The notes under the pieces were generated by a model, which worked only from the letters and a program-made list of their open reading frames with translations, was not told where the DNA came from and searched no databases. Positions 23,421 to 47,073 of a DNA stretch of 64,000 nucleotides are shown piece after piece. Each line of letters opens with the position of its first letter. Position 1 is the first letter of the stretch. The stretch covers positions 18,758,598 through 18,822,597 of the forward strand of contig NC_135560.1 in assembly GCF_964340395.1 (NCBI RefSeq), written 5' to 3'. This DNA is from Glandiceps talaboti (Eukaryota > Hemichordata > Enteropneusta > Spengelidae). The position numbers were made by a program, and so were the translations under genes.

Positions 23421-24734
23421 TATCATAATGGTGTATGACAGGAAATTGGACAATTGGACAATCAGTCTTTATACATGTGTAGTCATGAACTTTGGTAGCT
23501 TATTGTATCGGAAGAAAGCCTGAAGGTCTAGCAGCAAGACTAGTCTTTTTGAGACCAGACCTGTTTTCATTTGTGTTTTTATTACTATAATATAATGATC
23601 ACTTTGTCTTGTGTGACATACAATGTACAGAGTAGTAAAGTTATAGTATAGTAAGTACGTAAGTAGTTTACTTCAAAATATTTCTGTTGTGCTGTATCAC
23701 GTAACAGTGATTCACTACTCACACATCCAACCAATTATTTTTGTGTGTATATAGTAATAATACTGTAGTATCGAATAAAACAGCACTCTATAGGCCAGCA
23801 CCTTAGAGTATATTTACAAGTTTTTGGGAGTAATGATTTTAATCTAGTTGCGAGAATGATGTCCATTTTGAGTGAAATAAATCTTCAACTGGACACTTCA
23901 AAAATAATAGGCTGAGTGACAGTGATCTAATCCTTTCTCAACCAGCGCCCTCTATGGTACAAATGGGTTAGGGATGGGAATTTTCCATTTGGATTTCAGT
24001 AGCCAAGACTTAGCTGGGACCATCTTCCAATCCCAAGGAAACAGACTTCCGTATACATTCTCTCACCACTCTGTTAGCACTTAGGTGAGTTGCTAGTTGT
24101 TGGTAATATCCCAAATCAACTACATGCCTTGGCTAGAAAGAAACTGAAAATTACACAATTCAAAGATTCAAAATCTGATGTGCCTATAACATAACATTCA
24201 TGGATATTGTTATTGTTGTTGAACAGTATACTGATGCCATGCCTGCTTTATTACACATACGCTTCAATTACCATAATAGTCTGAAATATTCTACAAAGAT
24301 ATTCATGGCCCGAGTAGCCTGTAACCATCATGGCAATATAAAGGAGCACAAGCCGAGTGTTAGGCATAGTTTTTACTGCATATTTAAAGGACAGTCATTA
24401 TTTTACCTCCTGAACCACTTACAATTGACTGAGCTCAAACCTGGTATTAGGATATTATAAGTCAAACTTATTTGAATGACGTCATTTATGATACATACAT
24501 ACAAAAATGTTCAGGAAATTCCTACCATGAAGTCAAATGTTCTAACAATGACAGAAGACAATTGTAATGTTATAGAAGACTTGCATCGACATTAACATTA
24601 TATTGGAATGTGGAAGGTTTTTTCACTTGAGTAAAACTTCTAAACCCATCTTGCGGAACTTTAAGTACTCGGTCTTCCTAATTATGGCAGATTATGTCCA
24701 CCAAGTCAATTCATTAGGTATTAACTTATCACAT

Positions 24735-24865
24735 GTATGTATGTATGTGTGTATGTATGTATGTATGTATGTATGTATGTATGTATGTATGTATGTATGT
24801 ATGTATGTATATATATGTATGTATGTATGTGTGTGTGTATGTATGTATGTATGTATGTATGTATG
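24735..24865. repeat. (GTAT)n microsatellite
   Basis: GTAT array with a TATA interruption near 24810 and a GTGT block near 24830. Confidence 0.97.
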
Positions 24866-25468
24866 AAATGTTCTATTTTTTATATCAAATTAAGCTGTGA
24901 AGATCAACTATTCTGTCGTTGAAGCCATACACACCTGATGAAGGACAGCTTATTTACATACGATAACAAATTTGAATTAGATGAAGCTTCTAACATTCAT
25001 CAGTACTATAACATCCATGTGTTAAACAAATATAAACTGAACCTCTAATCAAAGGTTTACTTCCACAAATAATCATTTTACATTACCCGTTATCTTAAAT
25101 CGAGTTGGTAGGTATACTGTTACACGAGTGGTACAGTAACTGTGATTAATTATTTGTAATTATTTAGTGAATTTTTAATTTATGAACTGACTATAAACGT
25201 TATTGGTACTCCGTTGAAATCATCATATGATAATGAATATTTCGCAATCGAGGACAATAAATTAGTGTGCCATTTACTATCTGTGGCTTTTTATAGTGTC
25301 ATTTCCACCAATGTTCATGTCAACCCCAAAGTTTTGTCTTACCATGAGAAAGTTTTCGATGATTTTCCAGGTGTTCAAAACATTTATTGTATGTATGTAT
25401 TAATTGTTCAACCTACCGCAGTGAACACCATTCACTCCGAGGGACATGTGCGTGCGCAGGTGGCGTGT

Positions 25469-25482
25469 GCTGCCACGGCAAC
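25469..25482 (+). promoter_or_regulatory. X-box-like RFX site GCTGCCACGGCAAC
   Basis: The two half sites GCTGCC and GGCAAC are separated by 2 bp, fitting the relaxed RFX consensus RYYNYY N1-3 RRNRAC. No start codon with a downstream exon is visible nearby, so its target is unknown. Confidence 0.35.
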
Positions 25483-26035
25483 GACGATGCATGAACGAAT
25501 CCTCAGCTGTGTGTTTACAACACAGATCCGTTTGTTCTCTATCTTAGTCCGCATCGCTTGATGAGACGGATAAGCCTATTGGCTAGGCTTCATTTAAATT
25601 ATTCTTTATCAAAATTCAGCGATTATTTCACATTTTGAAAAGGATTACCTTAAAAGAAAGGATTTGATTGTGAGATTGTGAATTTTAATAACCATCTAGA
25701 CCCATCTACATTGTGTATATGTAACACTTATTGAAATAACTAGTTTAGCAAATTACTAATATTCAAAATAATATCCTGCCATATTACCCTCGGTACATTC
25801 GAACCCAATGTGATGACCATACCTTGGTCGAACCTGACGTTATTTCAACCTTCTTTCATTTCAATTAGTAGTATGGACCTCACGAGTATCACGATGTTCT
25901 GATTAGAGTTATATAGTCATTTGTAATAAAATTTGCGATAATTTGAAATTGCACAAATTATAATTCTTTTTTTTTATCGCGGAATGGCTTTTTGAAAAAA
26001 GTCTGACGTAATTCAAGTTGGAATCTGTATGACAT

Positions 26036-26045
26036 CGTATGTATG

Positions 26046-26077
<32 letters not shown>

Positions 26078-26130
26078 TGTATGTATGTATGTATGTATGT
26101 ATGTATGTATGTATGTATGTATGTATGTAT
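26036..26130. repeat. (GTAT)n microsatellite
   Basis: Nearly pure GTAT array followed by a pyrimidine-rich TCTC/CCTC stretch to about 26250. Confidence 0.97.
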
Positions 26131-28092
26131 GTCTCCTCTCCTATCTTTCCCATCTGTGTCTCTGATTTTCTCTGTTTATTTGTTTGTATATGTCTCTCTG
26201 TTTCTGTATGCCTGTCTCCTTCCCTCCTCTTCCCTCCCTCCCCCCTTCATGTCAATGACTCGTTCCTTATCAAACAGGTGTTTCTTCGGAAGATTTGCAG
26301 TGAGTAACTTAACAGACGACAAGAGTACATTGTCATGCCCCGGCAAGACACGCTTTATCCCTGTGTCGTTACGCCGTTGCTATCAACTCTTCATGGTGTT
26401 GACTCTCTAATGTATTTCATACAGGTCATGACTGTACAAAGAATATGCGATTTGGTCATACTTTTCACTCAAACGCACTGGACTAATTTCAGATGTATTT
26501 TTAGTGTCAGGCTTGTTTTCTTGTTGCCAAAAACATCCAAATTAAAATCTTTATTATCAACAGGTGAAATTTTTTAATGTAATTCTTAAATGATGAAAAA
26601 TGGTTCAAAACATACTCTGGCGATAATAAGAACGGGGGTCGGGATTATACGCTTACTTGAGTATTGAAGCAGGTGCGACAAGTCAAACCTTTTAAGTGGC
26701 ACAACCAAACTATCGTAACGGCGACATGGTCACATGCTGTTATACACCGGTTCTTTTCAATTTGGCAACACTGCTTGGACTTGTTTGGCAGCCAACTTTG
26801 TCAAATGGAGACCCAACTTTTATATTTCCCAGTTTGAATCACCGATATAGTGAGTGAAACCTCGTAAAACAAGTCACTGTCTTTATAAATCTTCAATTCT
26901 ATATACTACGAACAGTTACCATACGGAATGTACAAATAAAGTAAAATTTATCAAATTTAGTGACATAATTATTATCACTTAATATAATCCGAATGCGGTG
27001 ATGTGCCAGTGAACACCGGGTAACAAAATCTTAAGGTCGAACTGACCAGATCGACGGTGCAGACCTATACAAAATATCATTGATATTCAAGTTTTCATCT
27101 CAACAATGTATTTTTATAACATACTAACTACACAAGTTAAACAACTTAGTTCGAATGTTTAATTTATACCTAACACATAGACTGTACATGTAAAGCTAAA
27201 ATGTGGATTTTCAAACCAGAAAAAACGCTTTTCTCATATTAAGGTTCTTGTGATTTTAATTCTACAATATAAAACTTAACACAGTAAGTAATATTTGTAG
27301 CAGCCAGAGTTAGATGTCATTGTAGAATTTGTCATTGTGACGAGTATTTTCGACAGGACAGATCGAAGCTCGATTCTGAAAGAGACTGAACTGCTTGAAA
27401 TGCAATAATTTATAACACTGGTAATATATCATCTTCAAAGCTGGTGGATAATTTTGATCAACAATCAGAGTTCTAACTAGTTTTACTTAACTCACAAAAA
27501 TCACATGACTTTATCCAAAAACGAGGCCATGATAATGGGATACGACGCATATCAAAGTGTTAAGTTGGCTATAATGGAAAACTCGTAAACTTTTAGCGAT
27601 ATAAAGAGCTCCACTACCATGAATTAGTAATAATTTAAAATCGGAAGTCGGGCCTTTGTTAGATTTGACTGAATGATTGATTGTACCTTCTATGTTGTTT
27701 GTAACTCAGACAAGAACAAAATGTATCAGCGAAAATAGAAAAACGTAAAAATATCGTTTGAATTTAAATTCCTGTATTTTGTTTCTTATACACCAGATGA
27801 AATGTACATCATACAGAACATTAATTTCAAGTTCTGGTGTTGAGTTGTTTTAGAAAATGGAGTTATGTTCATTTCATCACACCTGGAGCGCAGCTGACCC
27901 ATTTTTTTCCATCTCTGACCAACACCCAAACATCTGGACTTTTATATTGCGTTTAAATTAATACCAAGTGAGCGACATTTATTAAAATACTTGTCGAATT
28001 ATTAATGAGAAGGTTTCGACCTTAGTTACAAACAGCTGATTAATCCTACAGTGTTTTGATGGTGTACATGCACGTACACTGCGTTTGGACCA

Positions 28093-28770
28093 CATATATA
28101 TATATATATATATTTATGGTTTATTCGGTACTTTGGCCACTGGCCTTAGGTACAAAATTTATAAAGATACAGCAAATGGGCACTATAGGAGTTACAGAAA
28201 ATAGATAAATAAATAAATAATTAAAAAAAGAACATATCAAGACAAAATAACGAAACAAATCAATGTGATAGTAATAGCCTTATCGAACATGGTACTGCAC
28301 ACTACTATTCATTACTGACTCTGATTTTGAATGCCGAGTGTAAAAAACGTGCAATATTTCTCAAAGTCTGAATTGAGTGGTTTTCATAATTCTTGTAAAC
28401 TTATCAAGGTGTGGCTGGTTATGGTAATACAATGGAATGAATTTTTGTCTAATGTCTGAATAAAGTGGGCATCAGAGTAAAAAGTGAAAGTCATCTTCAA
28501 CTGATGTTTTACAGTAATTAAAAGATCTTCTCTCTCTTTGGGTGTTATTGTGTCTACCTGATTCAATCTGCAAGTTATCGGGACTACTTCTTTGTAGTAA
28601 AAGTATAGGATTAATTGTTTGATATTAGAAATACATGTGCTATATAGGCCTAAACGATTTTCAAGAAAGATATAATGGAAATATTGCCTTAAACAATGAC
28701 CTAACTGATCATTAAAAACTATCAACATTGATATAAACTGGAAAATTGTCGACGTTTTTGGCAAGAAGGT
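28093..28770 (-). mobile_element. Possible retroelement 3' end
   Basis: On the minus strand an open stretch (28764-28384, 126 codons without clear motifs) leads into AT-rich sequence, GGCCAGTGGCCAAAGTACCG, an AATAAA at about 28127 and a terminal TA repeat. That order resembles the 3' end of a non-LTR element with a simple-repeat tail. No reverse-transcriptase motif is present, so the call rests on the tail alone. Confidence 0.35.
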
Positions 28771-30601
28771 TGCGACGGGTGGGGAGGGGGCTCATCGACC
28801 CAACTTTCAGCATGATGGGGATAGACGTTGAGTTTCACGTGTCACACGGGTTTGTCTCAACCCTCCGTTATTGAAAATATTTCATTCTGAGAGCTTTCCT
28901 GCCTGTTTCGTAAATAGAGCAAGTCACAGTATACAAGTTAACATATGTTGTGGTGGTTTCCTTGTAAGAATAAAATCTATCAAGTAGTTAACATTCAATT
29001 TTCATGTGTTTTTAATGAATCATATCAAGAACTAATCATTACTGTCTTGTTTATTGGGAATCAATAGTCGATCGTCCAATTCAGGATGAATTTGTCACTA
29101 GTAGTACTTTCAACATTCCGCGATAGTAACTGTCCGTAACCGTTCATGCACCACGGGTAACTAACACAGCAGGCATACTAATCCAAAGTCAAGCTCTCAG
29201 CACTGTGTTGTCAACTCTCAACGAAAACATTTCACGTGATCTTTTCCTTCAAAGTCCCTTCCTTATACAAGTTAATTCCTTTAATCTCTTACACTATGAC
29301 AATAGGGTTACATTTGGAATTTTCGTTGACCTTGTATTTGAATTTTGTAAATGAGAGAAATTAGATACATCCCCTTTATGCTTCAACCAATGTTGTTCAC
29401 GTCATTATAAGGAGGGCGTTTATGGTTGTTAAGTTAACAATGAAACCCGAGGATGTCCTGACGACAGCAGCTAGCAACCCGTCACAAACAGATTGACCAC
29501 TAAAACAGCATAGTCTTACTAATATGTAGTTTATCACACTTCTACACTCAGCATGAACGGAAAATGAATTAGAGCGATTTAAACAATTCGGCAATTATCA
29601 TGGAACCAAGACAGGGCCCGGGAGGGGAAGGTGAAGAGTGTCATTGATGTGGAAATAGTCGATTGTTGGTGAAAGTGATAATTAATTTAGAGCACATAAA
29701 CCAAAACACATCGTGTCGTTGTGATAGGGTAAAATGGAATGTTTTAAATATTTGTTATATTTTCATATGTTTGTAAAAAAAAATTAAGAATTGTAAATGT
29801 TGCTTTTAAGTGAGTGGTTCATTTCCTTTACTTAAAATCTAATATCGCCATATTTGTATACTTAGATACTGGTCAATGAATTATCACGGGGAAGTATTAC
29901 TGATTACGGTTAAGATTTTAATAGTATTATTTTTCAGTGTTGTAGCTATATTGACACATCAAACTTGAAAACAGTTTTAGAGTACTACATGCTATTCAAT
30001 TTGGCATCTCAAAGAGTAGCTCTGAACGGTTACTGAAAAGAAAACGAAATAGGATCACATGCACTGTTGATGTAAGGCTAGCATAGGCCACCAAGTGAGA
30101 AATACGTTGTGTGAGTGGATATAGTTAGATATCAACGCTAACTTACAGTTTTCAGACTAAATCCCCCCACCACCACCACCCACAGTAGTTCTAAAATTTA
30201 ACACAGCTTCGAAGTCAAGTATTTTGAATCGTATTATTTGCGGTCACTTTTCAGCTTGAACGATGTAGGAACGTTAACCATAGCAAAGTACTAGGCCCTG
30301 TTCAAAAACAAGAAGGCGGGAGAAACTCGTTAAAACGTGTATTTTGAGTCGCCTTTGATGGTCAAGATTGGCAGGGAACGAAATCATAGCCACAGTAACA
30401 GAGAGAAAACGGAATATGATACAACGGTATGGGTGGGTAAATAATAGAACACGAAAAAGAAAACGGTTAAAAGTAGCCAAGCGAGTGTGACATGGTTGGT
30501 AGTCTCGACCCATATTTACTTCCCTTTGTTTTGAAATATCCAGAAGTGAAATTTTAACATTAATTTCCGAGATCAATATATTAAAAAATCACTAAAATGT
30601 G

Positions 30602-30905
30602 ATTGAAAAGTATGAAACACAGCCAACAGGAATTTATTGTTCGTGGACCATGACACCAATCAGATTCCGTGCACGCATTGGCCCTTTTGTTTACTCAATT
30701 AGTCACCATGGCGACAGCCTTCTATTTAAGGGTCTTCACGCTAGGTATATCGCAGTTTCTGCACTCACATCTGACTCGTCGCAGTCCACAGTGAGCGCCT
30801 GGTTGGCAACCGATATTTTTTATACAGAGATTCTACTAACATCTTTCAAGGTTTTTCATTCGAAGATTACTCCGCATTTACTGGTATAACAACTCAATAG
30901 CAAAA
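30602..30905 (+). promoter_or_regulatory. Promoter and 5' UTR of alpha-tubulin gene 1
   Basis: A CCAAT box at 30656-30660 lies 67 bp upstream of the TATA-like TATTTAAG at 30723-30730, and the ATG follows at 30906. Between them, GTCACCATGGCGAC at 30702-30715 resembles an RFX X-box. The CCAAT to TATA spacing is shared with the other tubulin copies here. Confidence 0.65.
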
Positions 30906-36993
<6,088 letters not shown>

Positions 36994-37507
36994 AAAGGAA
37001 CAAAAGAACTGCCTTGTTTTGGTACAAAATAAATTTGTTATATACATATCGGACGAGCAAAGCTTTCAAGCATCAAGATATCTTTTATTTGTTATACTGA
37101 GTACATTCTCTCTATATAAACACGCCCTTATTCATCCACCCATTGCAAATACACAATGTAGACTTCGTTTACCCTAGAATTCACCATAGTAGTGAAATTA
37201 TTTAATATTGAATCATAACTGTTATAATATTTTTTATTGATAAAGTAGTCTAGACTATGCAAAAAGTAAATAAAACATTTCATGTTGTAGTTTATGTAAA
37301 ATGTATGTAGAAATTTTATTTTATTTTATTTTATTTTTTTTACTTCATACTTTGAGAGTTATCAACTCAAATCTGTTAAGACTATCCAATAAAGTGCACA
37401 TATTTTATCTTAAGGTGCCTCTTATTTGTTCTATATTGCACATCCACACTGGACAAAAGAATGATTGCTTGGGTTTCCACCGTAGTAAGTCTATGGATAC
37501 AGTGCGT

Positions 37508-37606
37508 GCGTATGTATGTATGTATGTATGTATGTATGTATGTATGTATGTATGTATGTATGTGTGTGTATGTATGTATGTATGTATGTATGTATGTATG
37601 TATGTG

Positions 37607-37650
<44 letters not shown>

Positions 37651-37712
37651 TATGTATGTATGTATGTATGTATGTATGTATGTATGTATGTATGTATGTA
37701 TGTATGTATCTC

Positions 37713-37744
<32 letters not shown>

Positions 37745-37788
37745 TGTATGTATGTATGTATGTATGTATGTATGTATGTATGTATCTC

Positions 37789-37820
<32 letters not shown>

Positions 37821-37843
37821 TGTATGTATGTATGTATGTATGC
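37508..37843. repeat. Compound (GTAT)n / (GTGC)n microsatellite
   Basis: GTAT arrays flank a central GTGC block near 37607-37650 and are punctuated by two identical TCTCTATATGTATG interruptions about 76 bp apart, which indicates duplication of a larger block. Confidence 0.97.
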
Positions 37844-38730
37844 ACATGTATCCGGCTTCTTACAAGCACATAGCATTAAGTCCTTCACATAGCAACCTCT
37901 ATCCTACCAGGTCACTACATTAATGTGTGAAGATAATGTAATGTAAATCGGAACATGGTCGTCAGGAACTAGACTAAGGTTTGCTGTGATTGATCAGAAG
38001 TATGCAAATCAGTGTTGATAACAAAGTCGTTTCTATCTTTTAAGATAGTTTGGTGAACAAAGCTATGTAGACCATATACCATCCTTGTCATGGCGGAGGA
38101 ACCTGCCTCGCTTGAAATTCAAGAAGAGACGTTGGGGGCGTGGTATACAGTTTGTCTCTGTACATTGCACTCATACTTATATCTTTGTACGTCACCATGG
38201 TCACGTACCCAACTTTCCGTATTATGACGTCATTCGCCTGTAGAGAGAGTGAACACCTCTTGTAACTAGAAATATATAGAGATTGTCATTTAACTGCCTA
38301 AGGCAAATACCCACTTCAACAATTAACTATCGTTACTGATGACTAATGTGTATCATGAATATCAATGAAACTACCATTCATTCTCGTCTAGACACCAATT
38401 TACAACATAAACCCTGGAGTAAACCCTTGGCGTAAATTGCTCCAGGGTCTAGTATTGAGACACAGTAATGATGTATGACTATCGATTTTAAAACGGGGAG
38501 CAAAACAATCTCACGGAAATATACGATTTACTAACCGTTTCCCCTGAAAATTGTGGAGGAAAAATACATAATTTGAGACACAAAGATACATTTATATATT
38601 TTACATATCAGAATACTTAAAAAATGTCTTAAATGTTAATTAATTAAAATGTTATTAATTAGAGGCATGCAATTTTATCAATACATTCTAGCATACACAA
38701 TATCTAATATTAATGCGCCCTATAAGCTGT

Positions 38731-38755
38731 GTGTGTGTATGTATGTATGTATGTA

Positions 38756-38790
<35 letters not shown>
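38731..38790. repeat. (GTAT)n(GT)n microsatellite
   Basis: Short GTAT array passing into a GT run of about 15 units. Confidence 0.97.
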
Positions 38791-38792
<2 letters not shown>

Positions 38793-38809
38793 TTCAAATG
38801 TAATTAACA

Positions 38810-38823
38810 GTTACCATGGTTAC
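38810..38823 (-). promoter_or_regulatory. X-box match GTAACCATGGTAAC
   Basis: On the minus strand the two half sites GTAACC and GGTAAC with a 2-bp spacer fit the RFX consensus GTNRCC N0-3 RGYAAC exactly. It lies between tubulin genes 1 and 2. The plus strand reads GTTACCATGGTTAC. Confidence 0.45.
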
Positions 38824-39504
38824 TAGTGATAACTAAACATGTTTCATTAAGTATAGATTAATATGTAATCATAGCAATACTTCGGATGAAATGAAGCAGA
38901 AAAAATGTTCAGACCTGGCACATGTCCTTTAACTGTAAAAGGAACATAGCAGTCTGTATCGAACTTTTATAAATATATATGCATGTACTATTTTGCAGAA
39001 CACAATATATGGATAAATAAGCATTTGTGGTTCATCATAACCTAATCCTCTATTTCGAATTTTCATAACGTGCAACGTTGCCACACAATTTCACCGAAGT
39101 TGAATTTGAATAATAACAATAATGCTAATGATATCGTGTATGAGTCACCAAGAGTTGAATGACGTAATCCATCTCGTTTATTGATTGGGTGTGATGACAA
39201 TCAGGTGAAACGAGAATGGGTTAGACTCATTTTCGCCATGAGCTCTTTTACCCAGACTGGGGTCGTTATCATTACATTTCCACTGATTGTGACGTATGAG
39301 ACCGCGAAGGAAAGCCAATCAGATCATTCCACATTTATCATCGTACGACTAAAGGACTGCCATATCAGAAAAGACGTTCAAAACATAACTGTCGACATCC
39401 ATATTTCTTGGCTAATACCATGCATGATTTTCTGTGCCTCTGTATATCTGTCTCTGTCTTTGTCTGCATCTGTTGGCCCTTTCTGTATCTCGGCTTTTGT
39501 CTGT

Positions 39505-39585
39505 CCGTCTGTCTGTCTATCTATCTGTCTATCTGTCCGTCTGTCTGTCTGTCTGCCTCTCTCTCTCTCTCTCTCTCTCTCTCTA
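39505..39585. repeat. TGTC/TC pyrimidine microsatellite
   Basis: Imperfect TGTC/TATC units followed by a TC run. Confidence 0.95.
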
Positions 39586-40749
39586 ATTAAAAAAAAAAGA
39601 ATCTAAAATTGCAGTGAATTCGTCCACCTCTTTCCCCATTAATTTCACATCTCCCTGTTGCACGTTCTGCACTCGCCACGCCACGCCGTCTTCATCTTTT
39701 GATTCTTTCTAGAAATGGCAAACTAACCCGTACATGTTAAATCTAAATGTTGCCAAACTACCGATCTATGATTATATTACACATTCGATACTGGATTATT
39801 GTTCATGTGTTTACTTGTAATTAGTATTTGTAATTAGTATGCATGAAAACCACGTCGAAGGGTAAGTTGCACGCTTTAAACCTGCACTTATGTAACTGAG
39901 GTATCTTTTTTCGCCCAATCAACAATATATGCAATGAAAATTGTTCAAAATTACATTGTGCATGTTAATTAGAGGTTTATTTTATCTAATAATAGTTTAA
40001 TAATAATTTGAAATCATGATTCATTCAGAGTGCTGACTTTTGGGTGCGGACCCAAAAATCAAATTGATTGATATATTGTACCACACTATGTGTACTGCAA
40101 CACAAATATGATTCAATACTGTGTCAGGAGTACAATATCACAAGTAAGTCATTATATCTAACAAAAACAGTTTTAAAAAGTTCCGGTTGCAGTTATTGCA
40201 GCCTTAACGATACTCAGTACGTTCTGACACAATCTCCACAAGTGTGCTACTATAGTTTTCACCTATATCGGATTCTGTGTTTTTTTCGGCCTTAAATCAA
40301 CTTTCTATCTCTTTTAACGTTAAAAAAAAAAATTATATAAACTCTCTGCAACTATTTCATTCTGGTCTACGGTATTTAATTGAAAAATAAATTATTAAGA
40401 AATTTAATATGTAAAAAAAACCCAGGAATTATCACATCAAGTTTTGTCAAATATCATCTGCTCACAATGCCAACACAAGAAAATTTGATTTTGATAAGCA
40501 GCTTTTTATTACGATGATTAACACACACACACATAGAAATGACGATGGAGATAAATACTGAAATTCAACTTGAAACATATGATAATGTAGTATCCTGGAC
40601 ACAGTTACAATGGTTACAAAAACTAGTTTCTGATGAAGCTTAACACCAATTTAAAAAGGCAATGCGGAGTTTTTCGGATTTAAATTTGTTCGATGGTAAC
40701 TGATATATATGGTAAATATCGTAAACAGACTTAAAATGCTCTCCTTGGT

Positions 40750-44961
<4,212 letters not shown>

Positions 44962-45200
44962 CTTGACCCAGGTTGGAATTAGTTTTGTCGCGTATTAACA
45001 GCTCACCAAGGACTTAGTCGAGTCGACTGTGAGGCACAATGTGCTTGTTCTGGGTGTTGTTTTCAAGAATATATATCCCTGATTGATATTACAGGAGTTC
45101 AAATGAGATGAAAATTTATTGTAAACACATTTGCCGCTATTTGATTGGTCTCAGAAAGCACGAGAAACTGTCGTCATGTCTTTGCCGCTGATTGGTTGCA
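44962..45200 (-). promoter_or_regulatory. Promoter and 5' UTR of alpha-tubulin gene 2
   Basis: On the minus strand CCAAT boxes lie at 45191-45195 and 45144-45148, and TATATAT lies at 45070-45076, about 72 bp from the nearer CCAAT and about 115 bp before the ATG. This matches the layout of the other copies. Confidence 0.65.
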
Positions 45201-45328
45201 TTTAACCTAGTAACTAGATTATGTAAGTGGACGTGATGCAAACAACACACATGAGGGACGTACAACCCAAAACGCTATTTCCTCGTTCTGGAATCAGATT
45301 TTGTATTAGTTCCGAACTCAGAGCGTGA

Positions 45329-45437
45329 ATAATTTATTTAGCATATTTTGGGTAAATCACCAAGCCTTCTTCAGTTTTATCGTATAAAATAACAACTGAA
45401 GAAGACTGAGCGATTTGCCCGAAACATACTTAAATTA
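45329..45437. repeat. Imperfect inverted repeat with about 50-bp arms
   Basis: The left arm (AATAATTTATTT ... CTTCTTCAGTTTTAT) is matched by the reverse complement of the right arm ending AAATTATTT. CTTCTTCAGTT/AACTGAAGAAG is perfectly paired; the rest is diverged. It lies just upstream of the gene 2 promoter and may be a MITE or foldback remnant. Confidence 0.7.
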
Positions 45438-46736
45438 TTTACTTACACAAAAAACGAAGCTACGTAATATTGGTAGTTCATTTGTGTTTCCAGGCCCCCG
45501 ACCCATTTGCAACGTTGTATTGACTGTAACATCAACACTGTGTCATTTTACTGTGAAAACATTGTGCGTTATTTGTTTACTCCAAAAAGTTTTGTTATAT
45601 GTTACTCCAGTTGTCGCGTTAATGTTCGTTTGGTTGTACATTTCTAATTCTTAGCAATGTGATTTTGATGTCATAGTTCATGTACGGGTTCATAGGTCAA
45701 CTAGATTGTCTTACTGATACAGTATTATGTCATCAACTTCAAATACAACTTTCTGTGATTGTGTAAATACTCGGCTTCAAAACCTAATGACGTCAACCTA
45801 CTATCAATTAATTTCGACTTTAGTGAGATAACAGCAATAATTCATTAATAACAACTGATTTGATAGGAAACATATTTATCCTGATTTCACTGAATATTTC
45901 ATAAGTAAAATCTAAACAAAAATATTGATAATGCGTCAGTAAAAATTGTACCTACAGCTATGATATTGGCCGGTCGATATCAACTTCTTTTATTTGAATG
46001 TGTGTGGTGAAACGAGATAGTAATATTCTACTATAAAGACACACATACAATTTAGTAGGGGCATATGGCAGATCTTCGGGTCTCGTGTAAAATTCATGCT
46101 AATTATTGCCAACATGTCTCATTGTGTTCCCCATCATCTGAGCTATCAAAACATACGGTAGGCATAGAAACGTCCAGTCTTCGTAAGAATTATTAAGTCG
46201 TAGGATTTCAATTTCTACATGGTACGTATTGTACAATCATGTACGTAAATCAAATGTACACCTCTATTTGCCATTTTAGTGTCAATCTATACGTTTTCCG
46301 CATCATATAACAAATTACACAACGTAAATCGGATATCTTATCGTTGAAGACGGAGCAGGTCAAACTTGTGTACTGTTTGTGACGCGGTTACCATAGAAAT
46401 GCATTAATAATAAAAATAATAGCTCGTAAATATAGAAAATTGTCATGGCAATTCATTATTTATTCATTTAAAGTGTCCAATAAATAAAACAATGATCTAG
46501 CATGACACTTTCATCAAATAGATTCATTTCCTGCACTAAATCATGTCATTTGCATTATACACGTATTTTACATAATGACGTTATATAATGTAGATACAAC
46601 TGTCGTTACCGCTTTACTTAAAACATATGTATTTAGAAGATAAGTGGTTTAAGTGATGGAAACTGACACATATAATACTCCACTGATACTAACTCACTAT
46701 ACAAGTAGTGGCACATACTCTTAGATAACATCGTGT

Positions 46737-46746
46737 GTTGTTGTTG

Positions 46747-46778
<32 letters not shown>

Positions 46779-46880
46779 GGTGGTGGTGGTGGTGGTGGTG
46801 GCGGTGGCGGTGGCGGCGGCGGCGGCGGCGGCGAGCGAGCGAGCGAGCGAGCGTGTGTGTGTGTGTGTGGGGGGGGGGGG
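46737..46880. repeat. Compound GTT-GGT-GGC-GAGC-GT-G microsatellite
   Basis: Successive pure blocks of TTG, GTG, GGC, GAGC, GT and finally a G run adjoin without spacers, so each block probably arose by mutation at the edge of the previous one. Confidence 0.97.
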
Positions 46881-46958
46881 TGAACCTCAGAATGCCCTTC
46901 AATTCCATCACACTATACATGCCGTAGATTTCTGTCGAAATTACATCTGGACAAGGCA

Positions 46959-47073
<115 letters not shown>

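Larger units (their letters stand above)
23421..30600. other. Gene-poor interval between CENPH and the tubulin cluster
   Basis: I find no ORF with recognisable protein features and no linked exons. The start is CENPH 3' UTR (to about 23900). The rest holds two GTAT arrays (24735-24865, 26036-26130), a TA run with a transposon-like 3' end (28093-28770), and a CpG-richer patch at 25435-25560 that includes an RFX-type X-box match. The interval could contain distant regulatory elements or noncoding RNA that cannot be seen by eye. Confidence 0.55.
36994..40749. other. Interval between the convergent 3' ends of tubulin genes 1 and 2
   Basis: It holds the gene 1 3' UTR, a 336-bp GTAT/GTGC compound array (37508-37843), a GT array (38731-38790), a TGTC/TC stretch (39505-39585), an X-box match at 38810-38823, an inverted CCCTGGAG/CTCCAGGG pair at about 38412-38450, and on the right the gene 2 3' UTR with a minus-strand AATAAA at 40505-40510. 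No coding exon is seen. Confidence 0.6.

Noticed and set aside
28384-28764. 126-codon minus-strand ORF as a gene
   Set aside because: No motif or linked exons, and it adjoins a retroelement-like 3' tail, so it is listed only as possible transposon sequence.
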